From contig CAZPQM010000001.1 of NCBI GenBank assembly GCA_964588995.1, forward strand, positions 1 to 64,000: a stretch of DNA of 64,000 bases, in the 5' to 3' direction. Each line of letters starts with the position of its first letter. Position 1 is the stretch's first letter. The notes under the pieces were generated by a model. It was not told the origin of the DNA. It searched no databases and was given only the letters and a program-made list of their open reading frames with translations. Positions 1 through 7,099 of the stretch are shown piece by piece. The position numbers and the translations under genes are program-made. The stretch is from CAZPQM01 sp964588995 (GTDB lineage Bacteria > Pseudomonadota > Alphaproteobacteria > Rickettsiales > UBA8987).

Positions 1-270
1 CGTGACGTGCAGCTCGGTATCGTTCTGGAAATTAACGTCATCATACGTCGTACCCAGAGCATTATCCAGATCCTGATCCGTAAAACCACCCTGAAAATCA
101 ATGAAACCACCCAGTGCAACACCCAGTGCGCCTGAAGGTGCTGCAACGGCAGGAGTATGCGGCGCTGCTTTATATGTTTTATTCATAGCTACACCGCCAC
201 CAGCGAGTGCTGCGTTCGAAACCAATAGTGCAGAAAGAACTGCGGACGTACTCAATAATGTTTTTTTCAT
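1..270 (-). CDS. Outer-membrane porin, N-terminal part (cut by window edge)
   Basis: Reading leftward from an ATG at 268-270 there are 90 open codons with no stop before the window edge. The protein begins with a clear signal peptide (MKKTLLSTSAVLSALLVSNA, cleaved after an ALA motif). A low-complexity Gly/Ala/Pro stretch follows, then a first beta-strand-like segment (ALGVALGGFIDFQGGF) typical of general alphaproteobacterial porins, where a GxxDFQ strand opens the barrel. It would form a diffusion channel in the outer membrane. The family call rests on a short segment; another beta-barrel protein is possible. It is divergent from the gene starting at 515, and the AT-rich 271-514 interval must hold both promoters. 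Confidence 0.6.
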   Translation of the reverse strand, partial: MKKTLLSTSAVLSALLVSNAALAGGGVAMNKTYKAAPHTPAVAAPSGALGVALGGFIDFQGGFTDQDLDNALGTTYDDVNFQNDTELHVT

Positions 271-514
271 GATATAACCCTATATTAAATTGTTTATTAA
301 AAACTCACTCGCAACTAGCTAATAAGTCATTTGCAACGGAACTATTACTGCCGTATACGCGCGCTCATTGCAATTACTTATCCTACAAATTGCTGTTACG
401 CAGTTCATCTACAGCATTTGTGGCATCGTTACAACACCCTCTTTACGACTAATTTACCATTTTATATTTTTTCGTATCTGCTATGAACTAAATAATTGTA
501 GGGTGAACGACATT

Positions 515-1249
515 ATGCTGCTGGATCGCATTGATACATATACCGCTAAATACGGGTTTTTCTGTGTGATGATCATTGAGGATCGTCAACACGTAATGGA
601 GGAGATTAAGTATACCCTGGGCGACGCTATCGGCCTTAAGGAAAACAAAAACTTTTTTTTCGCCTGTACGCGCAAAGAAGCGTATAAAATGTATGAAAAG
701 CTGCATGAGCTGGGACGGGCACCGCAGATCGTTCTGCTTTCAGATCACTGTAATGACATCGATAGCGAAAAGCTGGTTAACCGACTATTTGATAAATACC
801 CCGATATCTATCTCCTGCTGTATTCTGTGAAAAACTCCATTCCCTATCAGCCTTTACCGGTTAAGTCTTTATATAACGACGTGCCAAGCCAGCAGGATCT
901 TGAGCGGTCTATAAAGCATTTTCTGTTACCGAACACGTTCGATGCGGATAAGGTGGGTATGGGAAAGGCGAGGTTTGAGCACGATATCAAGACCCACATC
1001 GAGCGAGCTAAAATGGAAGAGTCGGACATTTCGGGTCCGGATATTAAGTATGCCGAATATGGTAAGAAGGAGGTGCGTGGACCGGATGTTGATTTTGGTA
1101 AGGCCGGTATAGTGCAGCATTCAGATGCGAAAGATACCATGTCAGCCAATAAAACGTCAGCCAATAAACGTTTCGTACATCGGGATGGGAGCACCATGCC
1201 GGAGCAGCCGAAACCGAAATGGGCGAAAAAGTCATGGGATGTCGATTAG
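515..1249 (+). CDS. Degenerate response-regulator receiver-like protein with a disordered tail
   Basis: The 244-residue product begins with a CheY-like pattern: a first strand followed by acidic residues (CVMIIEDRQ), a later hydrophobic strand ending in a candidate phospho-acceptor (QIVLLSDHCNDID), then a helix and a strand (DIYLLLYS). The conserved Thr/Ser and Lys of active receivers are not evident, so phosphorylation is doubtful. The last 100 residues are charged and low in complexity. They contain two related segments (GPDIKYAEYGKKEV and GPDVDFGKAG) and a SANKTSANKR doublet. No output domain is visible. The reading frame is open further upstream to 368, but that part is AT-rich and unlikely to be translated; the start at 515 was chosen because the receiver-like fold begins there. 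The stop codon abuts the ATG of the YdbH-like gene, so the two are cotranscribed. The receiver assignment is tentative. Confidence 0.5.
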   Translation: MLLDRIDTYTAKYGFFCVMIIEDRQHVMEEIKYTLGDAIGLKENKNFFFACTRKEAYKMYEKLHELGRAPQIVLLSDHCNDIDSEKLVNRLFDKYPDIYLLLYSVKNSIPYQPLPVKSLYNDVPSQQDLERSIKHFLLPNTFDADKVGMGKARFEHDIKTHIERAKMEESDISGPDIKYAEYGKKEVRGPDVDFGKAGIVQHSDAKDTMSANKTSANKRFVHRDGSTMPEQPKPKWAKKSWDVD

Positions 1250-2596
1250 ATGCGCCTCAAACGCAGGACTCTCGTCGTTTTTCTCGTCATTGTAATTGCC
1301 TTCTTATTTATTGCCGGCTGGCTTATTTTTACCGGTGCTGGCCGGGAGGTCGTTATCGCGCAGGCAGTTGCCTATGCTGAGAGGGTCTTGCAGGCAGAGA
1401 TCGTCTACGATGAAACGCAAGTGAGTTCTGCGAGCGTAAGCTTTACAGGCTTTAAGCTTTCACAAACGGCTACCACGCAAGCGGCTAAAGTGAAGATTCA
1501 TTACGACCTGCTTGGTCGTAAGGTGCAGCGGATAGAAGCACAGGATCTGACAGCATCATTCGAGGATTATATTGTGGCGGCAAAGGATGTTGATGTGGCT
1601 ATGCAGCACGACGGCAAGACGGTGGATTCCATCGCCATAGAGGGGTTACAACTTAAAGAGCCGTTTACCTTTCAGGCCGATACCGTCTTTATCGAAGCAG
1701 AAGGCAGGCTGGTAGCGGATCGGCAGGTTCATTCCGTTACCATGGGGTCGGCTAGTCTGCGTTATCCACTTGCAAAAGCGGAGCAAGAAAAACGGCAGCA
1801 TGTGAATCCGACCGACTATACGGCGGACTGGTTTGCTTCGCTTTTTTCTCCACTATTCACTCTGCCGCTGCCGTTTGATCTGCTAACAGCATCCAGGCTT
1901 GACGCCGTGTTAGAGCGTGAGGAAACGCTGCGACTGGAGTTACCGCTACGAAACATTGAGGTGCATGCCGGGCAGCAGCGGTTGCAACGGCTGGACTGGG
2001 AAATGGAGGAGGGACAATTCGAACAGGAGGAAATTGCGGGTAAAGTCCGGCTTTCCGGTCAGCTTACCCCGGATCAACTGGCGCTGCAGCGCGCGTACCT
2101 ACGCCATCCTGCAGTTTTACTGGAATTAGACGCGCACACGCTGCCGTTCAAAGCAAAGGTCATACAATTACCTATGACGCTACGGCAGGTAGAGCTTGAG
2201 CCATTACTTGCTTTAATGAAGCAGAACACCAGTACGAATGCGGTGCTGGAGGGTACGCTCAAACTGGCGTTTACGCCGCAAGGATTGGTAGTCGAGCGAA
2301 GCACGCTATCAGCCGTTTCCGGAGACCGTCTCGCGATTAATACTCCGCTCGAACATGCCGGGCAACAGGCGCTGACTATGGTGAATCAACTACTGACCGA
2401 TTTTACCTTCGAAGCGTTGAGTCTCGATCTGGCCTACAGTCCGGAACGATCTGTGGTTAAGCTGAATCTTTTCGGGCATAATGCAAAAGTGTATGAAGGA
2501 CAGGATATTGATTTGAATATTAATCTACAAGGGGATATAGTACCTCTAATACTAAGTAATATGCAGTTGCTGGATGTTCAGCAATATGTGGAATAA
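1250..2596 (+). CDS. ydbH: YdbH-like intermembrane-bridge (AsmA/TamB-like) protein, short form
   Basis: This is a 448-residue protein with one N-terminal membrane anchor (residues about 8-28), followed by repeating beta-strand-rich segments without cysteines. The C-terminal strands (LNLFGHNAKVYEGQDIDLNI) match the end of YdbH/TamB-type proteins. The strongest evidence is context: the next two genes encode a YnbE-like lipoprotein and a YdbL-like periplasmic protein, the known ydbH-ynbE-ydbL operon. In Escherichia coli YdbH spans the periplasm with YnbE and moves phospholipids between the membranes redundantly with TamB and YhdP, while YdbL acts as a chaperone-like regulator. This copy is about half the length of the E. 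coli protein (about 880 aa), so it would make a shorter groove or need several copies to cross the periplasm. The ATG directly follows the stop of the upstream gene. Confidence 0.7.
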   Translation: MRLKRRTLVVFLVIVIAFLFIAGWLIFTGAGREVVIAQAVAYAERVLQAEIVYDETQVSSASVSFTGFKLSQTATTQAAKVKIHYDLLGRKVQRIEAQDLTASFEDYIVAAKDVDVAMQHDGKTVDSIAIEGLQLKEPFTFQADTVFIEAEGRLVADRQVHSVTMGSASLRYPLAKAEQEKRQHVNPTDYTADWFASLFSPLFTLPLPFDLLTASRLDAVLEREETLRLELPLRNIEVHAGQQRLQRLDWEMEEGQFEQEEIAGKVRLSGQLTPDQLALQRAYLRHPAVLLELDAHTLPFKAKVIQLPMTLRQVELEPLLALMKQNTSTNAVLEGTLKLAFTPQGLVVERSTLSAVSGDRLAINTPLEHAGQQALTMVNQLLTDFTFEALSLDLAYSPERSVVKLNLFGHNAKVYEGQDIDLNINLQGDIVPLILSNMQLLDVQQYVE

Positions 2597-2606
2597 AGGT
2601 AGGTAT

Positions 2607-2804
2607 ATGAAACGGATGCTGTTCACCATAGCGGTGATTTTTCTGGTGGTGGCCTGTAAACCGGAAGTGCGACATGAGCTGGCGCTGGAAACTCCGAAGG
2701 AACCCATTCGCATCGATATGAATATCAATATCCAGCACGATGTGCGTGTGAAGGTAGATAAAGAGCTGGATAATGTAATGGCCAAGAATGAAGACATCTT
2801 TTAG
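2607..2804 (+). CDS. ynbE: YnbE-like small outer-membrane lipoprotein
   Basis: A 65-residue protein with a signal peptide and lipobox-like end (FLVVAC). Its mature part is dominated by alternating hydrophobic residues (IRIDMNINIQHDVRVKVDKE), the beta-strand that in YnbE stacks onto the open C-terminal edge of YdbH. The start at 2607 was preferred to an upstream in-frame ATG at 2574 because it gives a proper signal peptide and has an AAGGTAGG ribosome-binding site. The upstream ATG lies inside ydbH. It is expected to form the outer-membrane end of the lipid-transfer bridge. Size, lipobox and gene order all agree with the family. Confidence 0.8.
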   Translation: MKRMLFTIAVIFLVVACKPEVRHELALETPKEPIRIDMNINIQHDVRVKVDKELDNVMAKNEDIF

Positions 2805-2812
2805 GAGGCGCT

Positions 2813-3145
2813 ATGAAATGGCTTAAGCTAATACTCATTATATTCGCAATAGGGGCATATCAGCCCGTATCGGCGCGGGATTTATCGCTGGATCAGCTGC
2901 GCAACGCCGGTATTGTGGCGGAAAGCATGTCGGGGTATGTAGTGCTTCGCGGCGAAGCCGATAGTAACATCAAGGCGTTTGTAAACGAAATAAATAACAA
3001 GCGGAAGGCGTATTATCAGGATGTTGCGCAATCGACCGGTCAGTCGTTAAACGTAGTAGAAAAACTGGCGGCGGAAAAGAATATTGCCCGTTTAGGTGCG
3101 GGCTCCTACTATAAAGACGCTAGCGGAGGGTGGAAGCAAAAATAA
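2813..3145 (+). CDS. ydbL: YdbL-like periplasmic protein (DUF1318)
   Basis: A 110-residue exported protein with an N-terminal signal peptide ending near VSA-RDL. The mature part carries the DUF1318/YdbL pattern: a start rich in LDQLRNAGIVAE, a central GYVVLRG, then NxKRKAYYQDVAQSTGQSL and an AAEKNIARLGAGSYY segment before a short tail. In the E. coli system YdbL associates with YdbH and limits faulty YnbE multimer formation. An AGGAGG ribosome-binding site precedes the ATG, only eight bases after ynbE, so the genes form one transcript. Confidence 0.85.
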   Translation: MKWLKLILIIFAIGAYQPVSARDLSLDQLRNAGIVAESMSGYVVLRGEADSNIKAFVNEINNKRKAYYQDVAQSTGQSLNVVEKLAAEKNIARLGAGSYYKDASGGWKQK

Positions 3146-3165
3146 GCCACCCTTGGGGGTAAAGG

Positions 3166-4464
3166 GTGAGTAATCGTTATGATATTCTGTCGTTCATGCC
3201 AGCTCTTAAAAAGGAAGAGCTGTATGTTGAACTCGAAAATCTTGCACAGGAGCTAGTTTATTCCGGGCAAATGCGCATCGGTAATTTCAGTCGGCGCAAT
3301 TTCGTCAATTTCCGTATTCCTCAGGACGGTTTCAGCTACTTCTTTAGCAGACGGCAGCTATTTAACAAGAACCTCCTGCCGGATACGATGAAAATTATCA
3401 CTGCAGCCGTGCGTAAAAGCTCGGTGCGTGATCCGTCTAAAACGGTGGAAGAAGAAGCGGAAGATCGGCTCACCATGGCGCGCTATGATTTGCGTAAATC
3501 CTTGCCGGTAGAGAAGGAAACGGAAGAAAAAATTGCCCGGATGTTGGTTCAGGCGGCGCACCCGGTGGTGATTAAACTGATACTGCTGGAGAAAGTGCCG
3601 GTTTTTATCTCCTTTGATCAGTCGGTCAGTGAGTTGCTAGACATCCGCGAATGGGAAGGGTCACGCCATGCCGGAGGCCTGCAATCGACCATGATGAATG
3701 AGGCTGCAATCCGTATTTCTGCTGGCGGTGATCCGTTTTTACCTGAAGATCAAAAGCATAATGAGTGGGACGGCATCAACGCGCAGAAGCGGCTGATGGT
3801 GATTGCCGCACAGGAAATCGGGCATTATGCGGACATTATACGAGACGGGCAGGGGAACTATGTAGGCCGCCATTCAGTGGAAACTTTTACGCGTGCGCGC
3901 AAACGGGTGGATGAGATGCGCCGCAGCGACATTCACCATATTTATGCGCTCAATGAGACTTTAAATGCGTTGAAGCTGCAGAAACTGATTCGCCGCGAAG
4001 CGACCATACAATTTAACCGTAAATATAAGAAAGGCAATGCGATCAACAAGCTGATGTACCGCTCGGAAAAGCAGCGCTTCATCAACCGGGCGCTGGCAAA
4101 ACATGTCGCCTTTATCGACGAGTTTCCGGTCAAGGTTTACCATTCGGACTGGCTGGGCCAGAATATACAGCATGCGCTGCAGGACATGCTCTTCAATCTT
4201 GAGCCGAAAGCTTCTTACTATATCCGCGATACGGAGCAGGAAACTACGGCGCAAATGTGTCTCGAAGCGCTCGCGCGCGTGCCGCAGCAGGTGGTGAAAT
4301 GGGGGCATGATGTAGTGAAGAATAGTTGCCCTAATCTCTACTCGCTCTATTATCGTGAGGTGATTCCCGACTGTCAGCGCGCCTATGAGGTATATACCGG
4401 CAAGCCATACAAGCTGGAATTTACACCCTATAAAGAGACGATGCTGAAGAAGTTATTCGGTTGA
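3166..4464 (+). CDS. Conserved hypothetical protein with a zincin-like QEIGH motif
   Basis: A 432-residue soluble protein without a signal peptide or membrane segment, rich in charged helices. I do not recognise a function; its length and style recall a DUF2748-type family seen in Rickettsiales, but that is memory, not a search. Residues 214-223 read AAQEIGHYAD. This resembles the HExxH...D metal-binding helix of zinc proteases, with glutamine (Gln216) in place of the first histidine. The start is GTG at 3166, preceded by a GGGGG-containing ribosome-binding site. The gene lies 20 bases after ydbL on the same strand and may belong to that operon. Its last 12 bases overlap the end of the convergent decarboxylase gene. 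Confidence 0.6.
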   Translation: MSNRYDILSFMPALKKEELYVELENLAQELVYSGQMRIGNFSRRNFVNFRIPQDGFSYFFSRRQLFNKNLLPDTMKIITAAVRKSSVRDPSKTVEEEAEDRLTMARYDLRKSLPVEKETEEKIARMLVQAAHPVVIKLILLEKVPVFISFDQSVSELLDIREWEGSRHAGGLQSTMMNEAAIRISAGGDPFLPEDQKHNEWDGINAQKRLMVIAAQEIGHYADIIRDGQGNYVGRHSVETFTRARKRVDEMRRSDIHHIYALNETLNALKLQKLIRREATIQFNRKYKKGNAINKLMYRSEKQRFINRALAKHVAFIDEFPVKVYHSDWLGQNIQHALQDMLFNLEPKASYYIRDTEQETTAQMCLEALARVPQQVVKWGHDVVKNSCPNLYSLYYREVIPDCQRAYEVYTGKPYKLEFTPYKETMLKKLFG

Positions 4465-6108
4465 TTCGCTTCTACGTAGCTTACCGAGCGCTTCGCCCAT
4501 CTGCCGAAGATTATCCGAGCAGTCATGATGGTCGATTACGGCCTCTATCAAATATAAAGTATTACTTGAGAAAGCCTCTTTAAGAGCCTGATTAAAATGT
4601 ATATTCGTTTCTGTCTTAATGCCCTTACCGTAACCGACGACATCAGTCACCTTATGGTATTCCCAACGCGTGATATCGTTAAACGGCCCGTCGACAATGT
4701 GGCGCTGCGTGCCATAGCCATCATTATTAATTACGATAATAATCGGTTTTAGGCCATATTTAGCGCAGGTGGAAAGCTCCATGCCCGTCATCTGGAATGC
4801 GCCGTCACCGACAATCACAACACAGCGCGAACCCGGATCGGCAATCATCGCACCGATGGAAGCCGGAACGGCAAAGCCCATTGAGAGATAATATGCGTCG
4901 GAAAAGAAATGCTTTCGCTGGCTGGTTTTGATGCCAATCGCGCCGATGAGCGAATCTCCGGTGTCGCAGACTAGTGAATGGTTCGGAGTTAAATGCTGGC
5001 TGAGTATGCCAAACAGGGCATTGGAGGTTAGAGCCGTTTCGTCCAATGGCGGAGAGGCTTTAGCAGGTGAATCCTGATACGCATTCTTTGTGGCGGGTTT
5101 GGCAGGCGTTTTAATCTCCTCTATCGCTCTAAGCGCATCGGTCAGTAAAATATCTTCATAGGCATGGAAGCCGACGCGCATCCGCTCCGACTGAATGATG
5201 ATCATTTTTTTGCGATCCAACTTGGAGGAATGAAAACCGAGCAGTACATCCGACACAAACGCGCCGAGCAGAATGATGCAATCGCTGTTTTCGACATAAT
5301 CCCGGCAGAAAGGCTCTGAAAATGCGCCACTATAGACGCCTATATAATTTGGGTTGGTTTCGCGCACCACGGATTTGCCGAGCAAGGTCGCGGCAATTGG
5401 TATATTAAATTTTTTTGAGATTGCTGAAGCGTAATCGCTCAGCTTGAAACGGTGCAGCTCAATACCCGCGATAATCACAGGGCGCTCTGCCTGTGCAATT
5501 CGTTCTTTAATTTCTTCCTGCATGGCCGTCAGCACTTCCGGGTCGCTCGTTCGGGTATCGCGGTAATCCTTCACTTCACGCGGCAGTTGTATCGGCTTAT
5601 CGGTCACATCGAATGGAATCTCAATATAGCCGGGCTGGCTGTGGGTTTTGACGGCTTGTACCACGCGCGCAATGTCCTCGGCGGCAGTGGCGGGGTCGTC
5701 CAGAATCGTGCTCGCGCAGGTCACTTCCTCATAAATGCGCTTCTGGCTGTCATAATGTCGCACCTTGTGATGAAACATGGCGTCCTTATGTCGATCAGAC
5801 GGGGAGGGGCCACCGGAAACGACGATCACAGGGCTTTTCTCGGCATAGGCACAGGCAATGCCGTTCAACATGTTGAGGCCGCCGACGGAATAGGTCACAA
5901 CGGCAAGCCCCAGCCCTTTTGAGCGGGCATAGCAATCGGCGGCAAAGGCGACCGAAGGCTCATGCGTCATGGTATAAATATTGATGGGTGAGGCCTGCAA
6001 ATGCCTATAGGTTGGTAAAACAAAATCCCCCGGAATGCCGAAAGCGTTCTCAATGCCTTCGCCGTGTAGATAGTCGAATAAATACTGCCCTACGGTACGC
6101 TGTGTCAT
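4453..6108 (-). CDS. Thiamine-diphosphate-dependent 2-oxoacid decarboxylase (pyruvate/indolepyruvate decarboxylase type)
   Basis: About 551 residues, the normal length for pyruvate and indolepyruvate decarboxylases, which cut 2-oxo acids to aldehyde and carbon dioxide. The N-terminal domain has the cofactor-activating glutamate in THEPSVAFAADCYAR and a histidine pair (MFHHK) like the active-site HH of this family. The middle domain is the atypical Rossmann domain. The C-terminal domain has the diphosphate/Mg motif GDGAFQMTGMEL ending in NNDGYG. Whether the substrate is pyruvate, phenylpyruvate or indolepyruvate cannot be read from the sequence. A TTG at 6124-6126 could add six residues; the ATG at 6106-6108 was preferred because the family fold starts there. 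Convergent with the upstream gene, with a 12-base overlap of coding ends. Confidence 0.8.
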   Translation of the reverse strand: MTQRTVGQYLFDYLHGEGIENAFGIPGDFVLPTYRHLQASPINIYTMTHEPSVAFAADCYARSKGLGLAVVTYSVGGLNMLNGIACAYAEKSPVIVVSGGPSPSDRHKDAMFHHKVRHYDSQKRIYEEVTCASTILDDPATAAEDIARVVQAVKTHSQPGYIEIPFDVTDKPIQLPREVKDYRDTRTSDPEVLTAMQEEIKERIAQAERPVIIAGIELHRFKLSDYASAISKKFNIPIAATLLGKSVVRETNPNYIGVYSGAFSEPFCRDYVENSDCIILLGAFVSDVLLGFHSSKLDRKKMIIIQSERMRVGFHAYEDILLTDALRAIEEIKTPAKPATKNAYQDSPAKASPPLDETALTSNALFGILSQHLTPNHSLVCDTGDSLIGAIGIKTSQRKHFFSDAYYLSMGFAVPASIGAMIADPGSRCVVIVGDGAFQMTGMELSTCAKYGLKPIIIVINNDGYGTQRHIVDGPFNDITRWEYHKVTDVVGYGKGIKTETNIHFNQALKEAFSSNTLYLIEAVIDHHDCSDNLRQMGEALGKLRRSESTE

Positions 6109-6192
6109 GCTACTTGATGCTAGCAAAAAACAGGCCTGCTGTCACCCACTGTTGGTAAGGCTATAAGCTATCAGCCCCTAAAAATTTTGTTG

Positions 6193-6582
6193 CTAAACGG
6201 TGAAGCCGCGGCCTCCGTTACTTTTCGACTGGCCTACTGGTACCTCCTGACCGTTTTCTGGGTTATCTATTTCGCTAAATGATTTGTTAAGATCTGCTAC
6301 GATCTGATTAACTTCTTGCTCTCTTGCTTTTTTTAGCAATTCTTTTTTTTTGTTTTCAAGGTCTTCTTCTTCTTCTTCAACTCCAAGCTCTCTTTTTATG
6401 ATTAAGTCAATAACTTCCTCTAATTCATTTTCTGTTTTATTCTCGCTTAAGATGAAATCAAGAGCATCTTGAACTCCTTGATCTTTATGCTTTCCTTTAT
6501 TAATATTTATCTCTTCTAACAACAACTTTAACATCATTTTCAGTTCTTCTATTGTTGGTGGTTCGGTTGTCTTATTGGGCAT
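6193..6582 (-). CDS. Hypothetical charged coiled-coil protein
   Basis: A 129-residue product of unknown function, with no signal peptide or membrane segment. It is almost wholly helical and highly charged, with a run of five glutamates followed by a Lys/Glu heptad region (residues about 60-95) that should form a coiled coil. The tail is Gly/Asn-rich. A strong ribosome-binding site (AGAAGGAGA) precedes the ATG, which supports real translation. The gene is clearly more AT-rich and Lys/Glu-biased than its neighbours, hinting at a separate origin or relaxed constraint. No partner is suggested by context. Confidence 0.6.
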   Translation of the reverse strand: MPNKTTEPPTIEELKMMLKLLLEEININKGKHKDQGVQDALDFILSENKTENELEEVIDLIIKRELGVEEEEEDLENKKKELLKKAREQEVNQIVADLNKSFSEIDNPENGQEVPVGQSKSNGGRGFTV

Positions 6583-6675
6583 GTTATTATCTCCTTCTAA
6601 TGAGCAATCTCCCTAACAGTTTAACATTAAATGATTAACAAATGGTTAAGGTGGCTCAAATTCTAGAACGAAGTG

Positions 6676-6703
6676 CAACACCCCTTGTATAAGGGCGTTG
6701 TTG
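6676..6703. repeat. Imperfect hairpin in intergenic region
   Basis: CAACACCCCTT, a four-base loop and AAGGGCGTTG form an imperfect inverted repeat between the two leftward genes at 6193 and 6766. No T-run follows on either strand, so it is not a standard terminator. It may be an RNA structure in the leader of the coiled-coil gene or a degraded repeat. Confidence 0.3.
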
Positions 6704-6765
6704 AATCAACCTAACCAAAGAATGTTGTACATGGCAGAGCGTAACGAAGCCTATTGAAATTTGTC

Positions 6766-7080
6766 TCAGCTCTTCACCGGGTATTTCTGGGCATTCCTGG
6801 CGAGCTTATCGTAGGCGGCTTCGGCCAGATCAATCTCCAGCCGGTCGGCGAGCCTGAGCAGATAGAGCAACACATCGGCCATTTCTTCTCGGACGGCTTC
6901 AGCCTGGTCGCTTTCCATGATATGTTCGGAGTCGGCATTCTCCAGCCATTGAAAATGTTCCATCAATTCCGCGACTTCAACCGAAAGCGCCATCACGAGG
7001 TTTTTCGGGCTATGGTGCTGCTCCCAATCGCGTGCGGCGGCAAAATCGCGTAAATCCGCTATGAGCTTATCGATATCCAT
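6766..7080 (-). CDS. MazG-like nucleotide pyrophosphohydrolase (dCTPase/NTP-PPase type)
   Basis: A 104-residue all-helical enzyme. It carries the MazG-fold Mg-binding pattern: EVAELMEHFQW in the first long helix and EEMADVLLYLLRLAD in the second, supplying the ExxE and ExxD acidic ligands. The length and the N-terminal RDFAAARDWEQHHSPKNL match the small dCTPase/RS21-C6 branch, which cleaves non-canonical or excess (d)NTPs to monophosphate and pyrophosphate. It is a house-cleaning enzyme in the cytosol. Its ATG at 7078-7080 is head to head with mnmC, so the promoters of both genes must lie inside each other's 5' coding ends. Confidence 0.85.
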   Translation of the reverse strand: MDIDKLIADLRDFAAARDWEQHHSPKNLVMALSVEVAELMEHFQWLENADSEHIMESDQAEAVREEMADVLLYLLRLADRLEIDLAEAAYDKLARNAQKYPVKS

Positions 7081-7099
7081 GCTATCGTCCTTTTCCGCT

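Noticed and set aside
368..514. Upstream extension of the receiver-like gene
   Set aside because: The stretch is AT-rich, has no ribosome-binding site at 368 and probably contains the divergent promoters.
5452..5922. Open frame of 156 codons antisense to the decarboxylase
   Set aside because: Shadow of a conserved enzyme; composition is His/Arg-rich as is typical for antisense frames.
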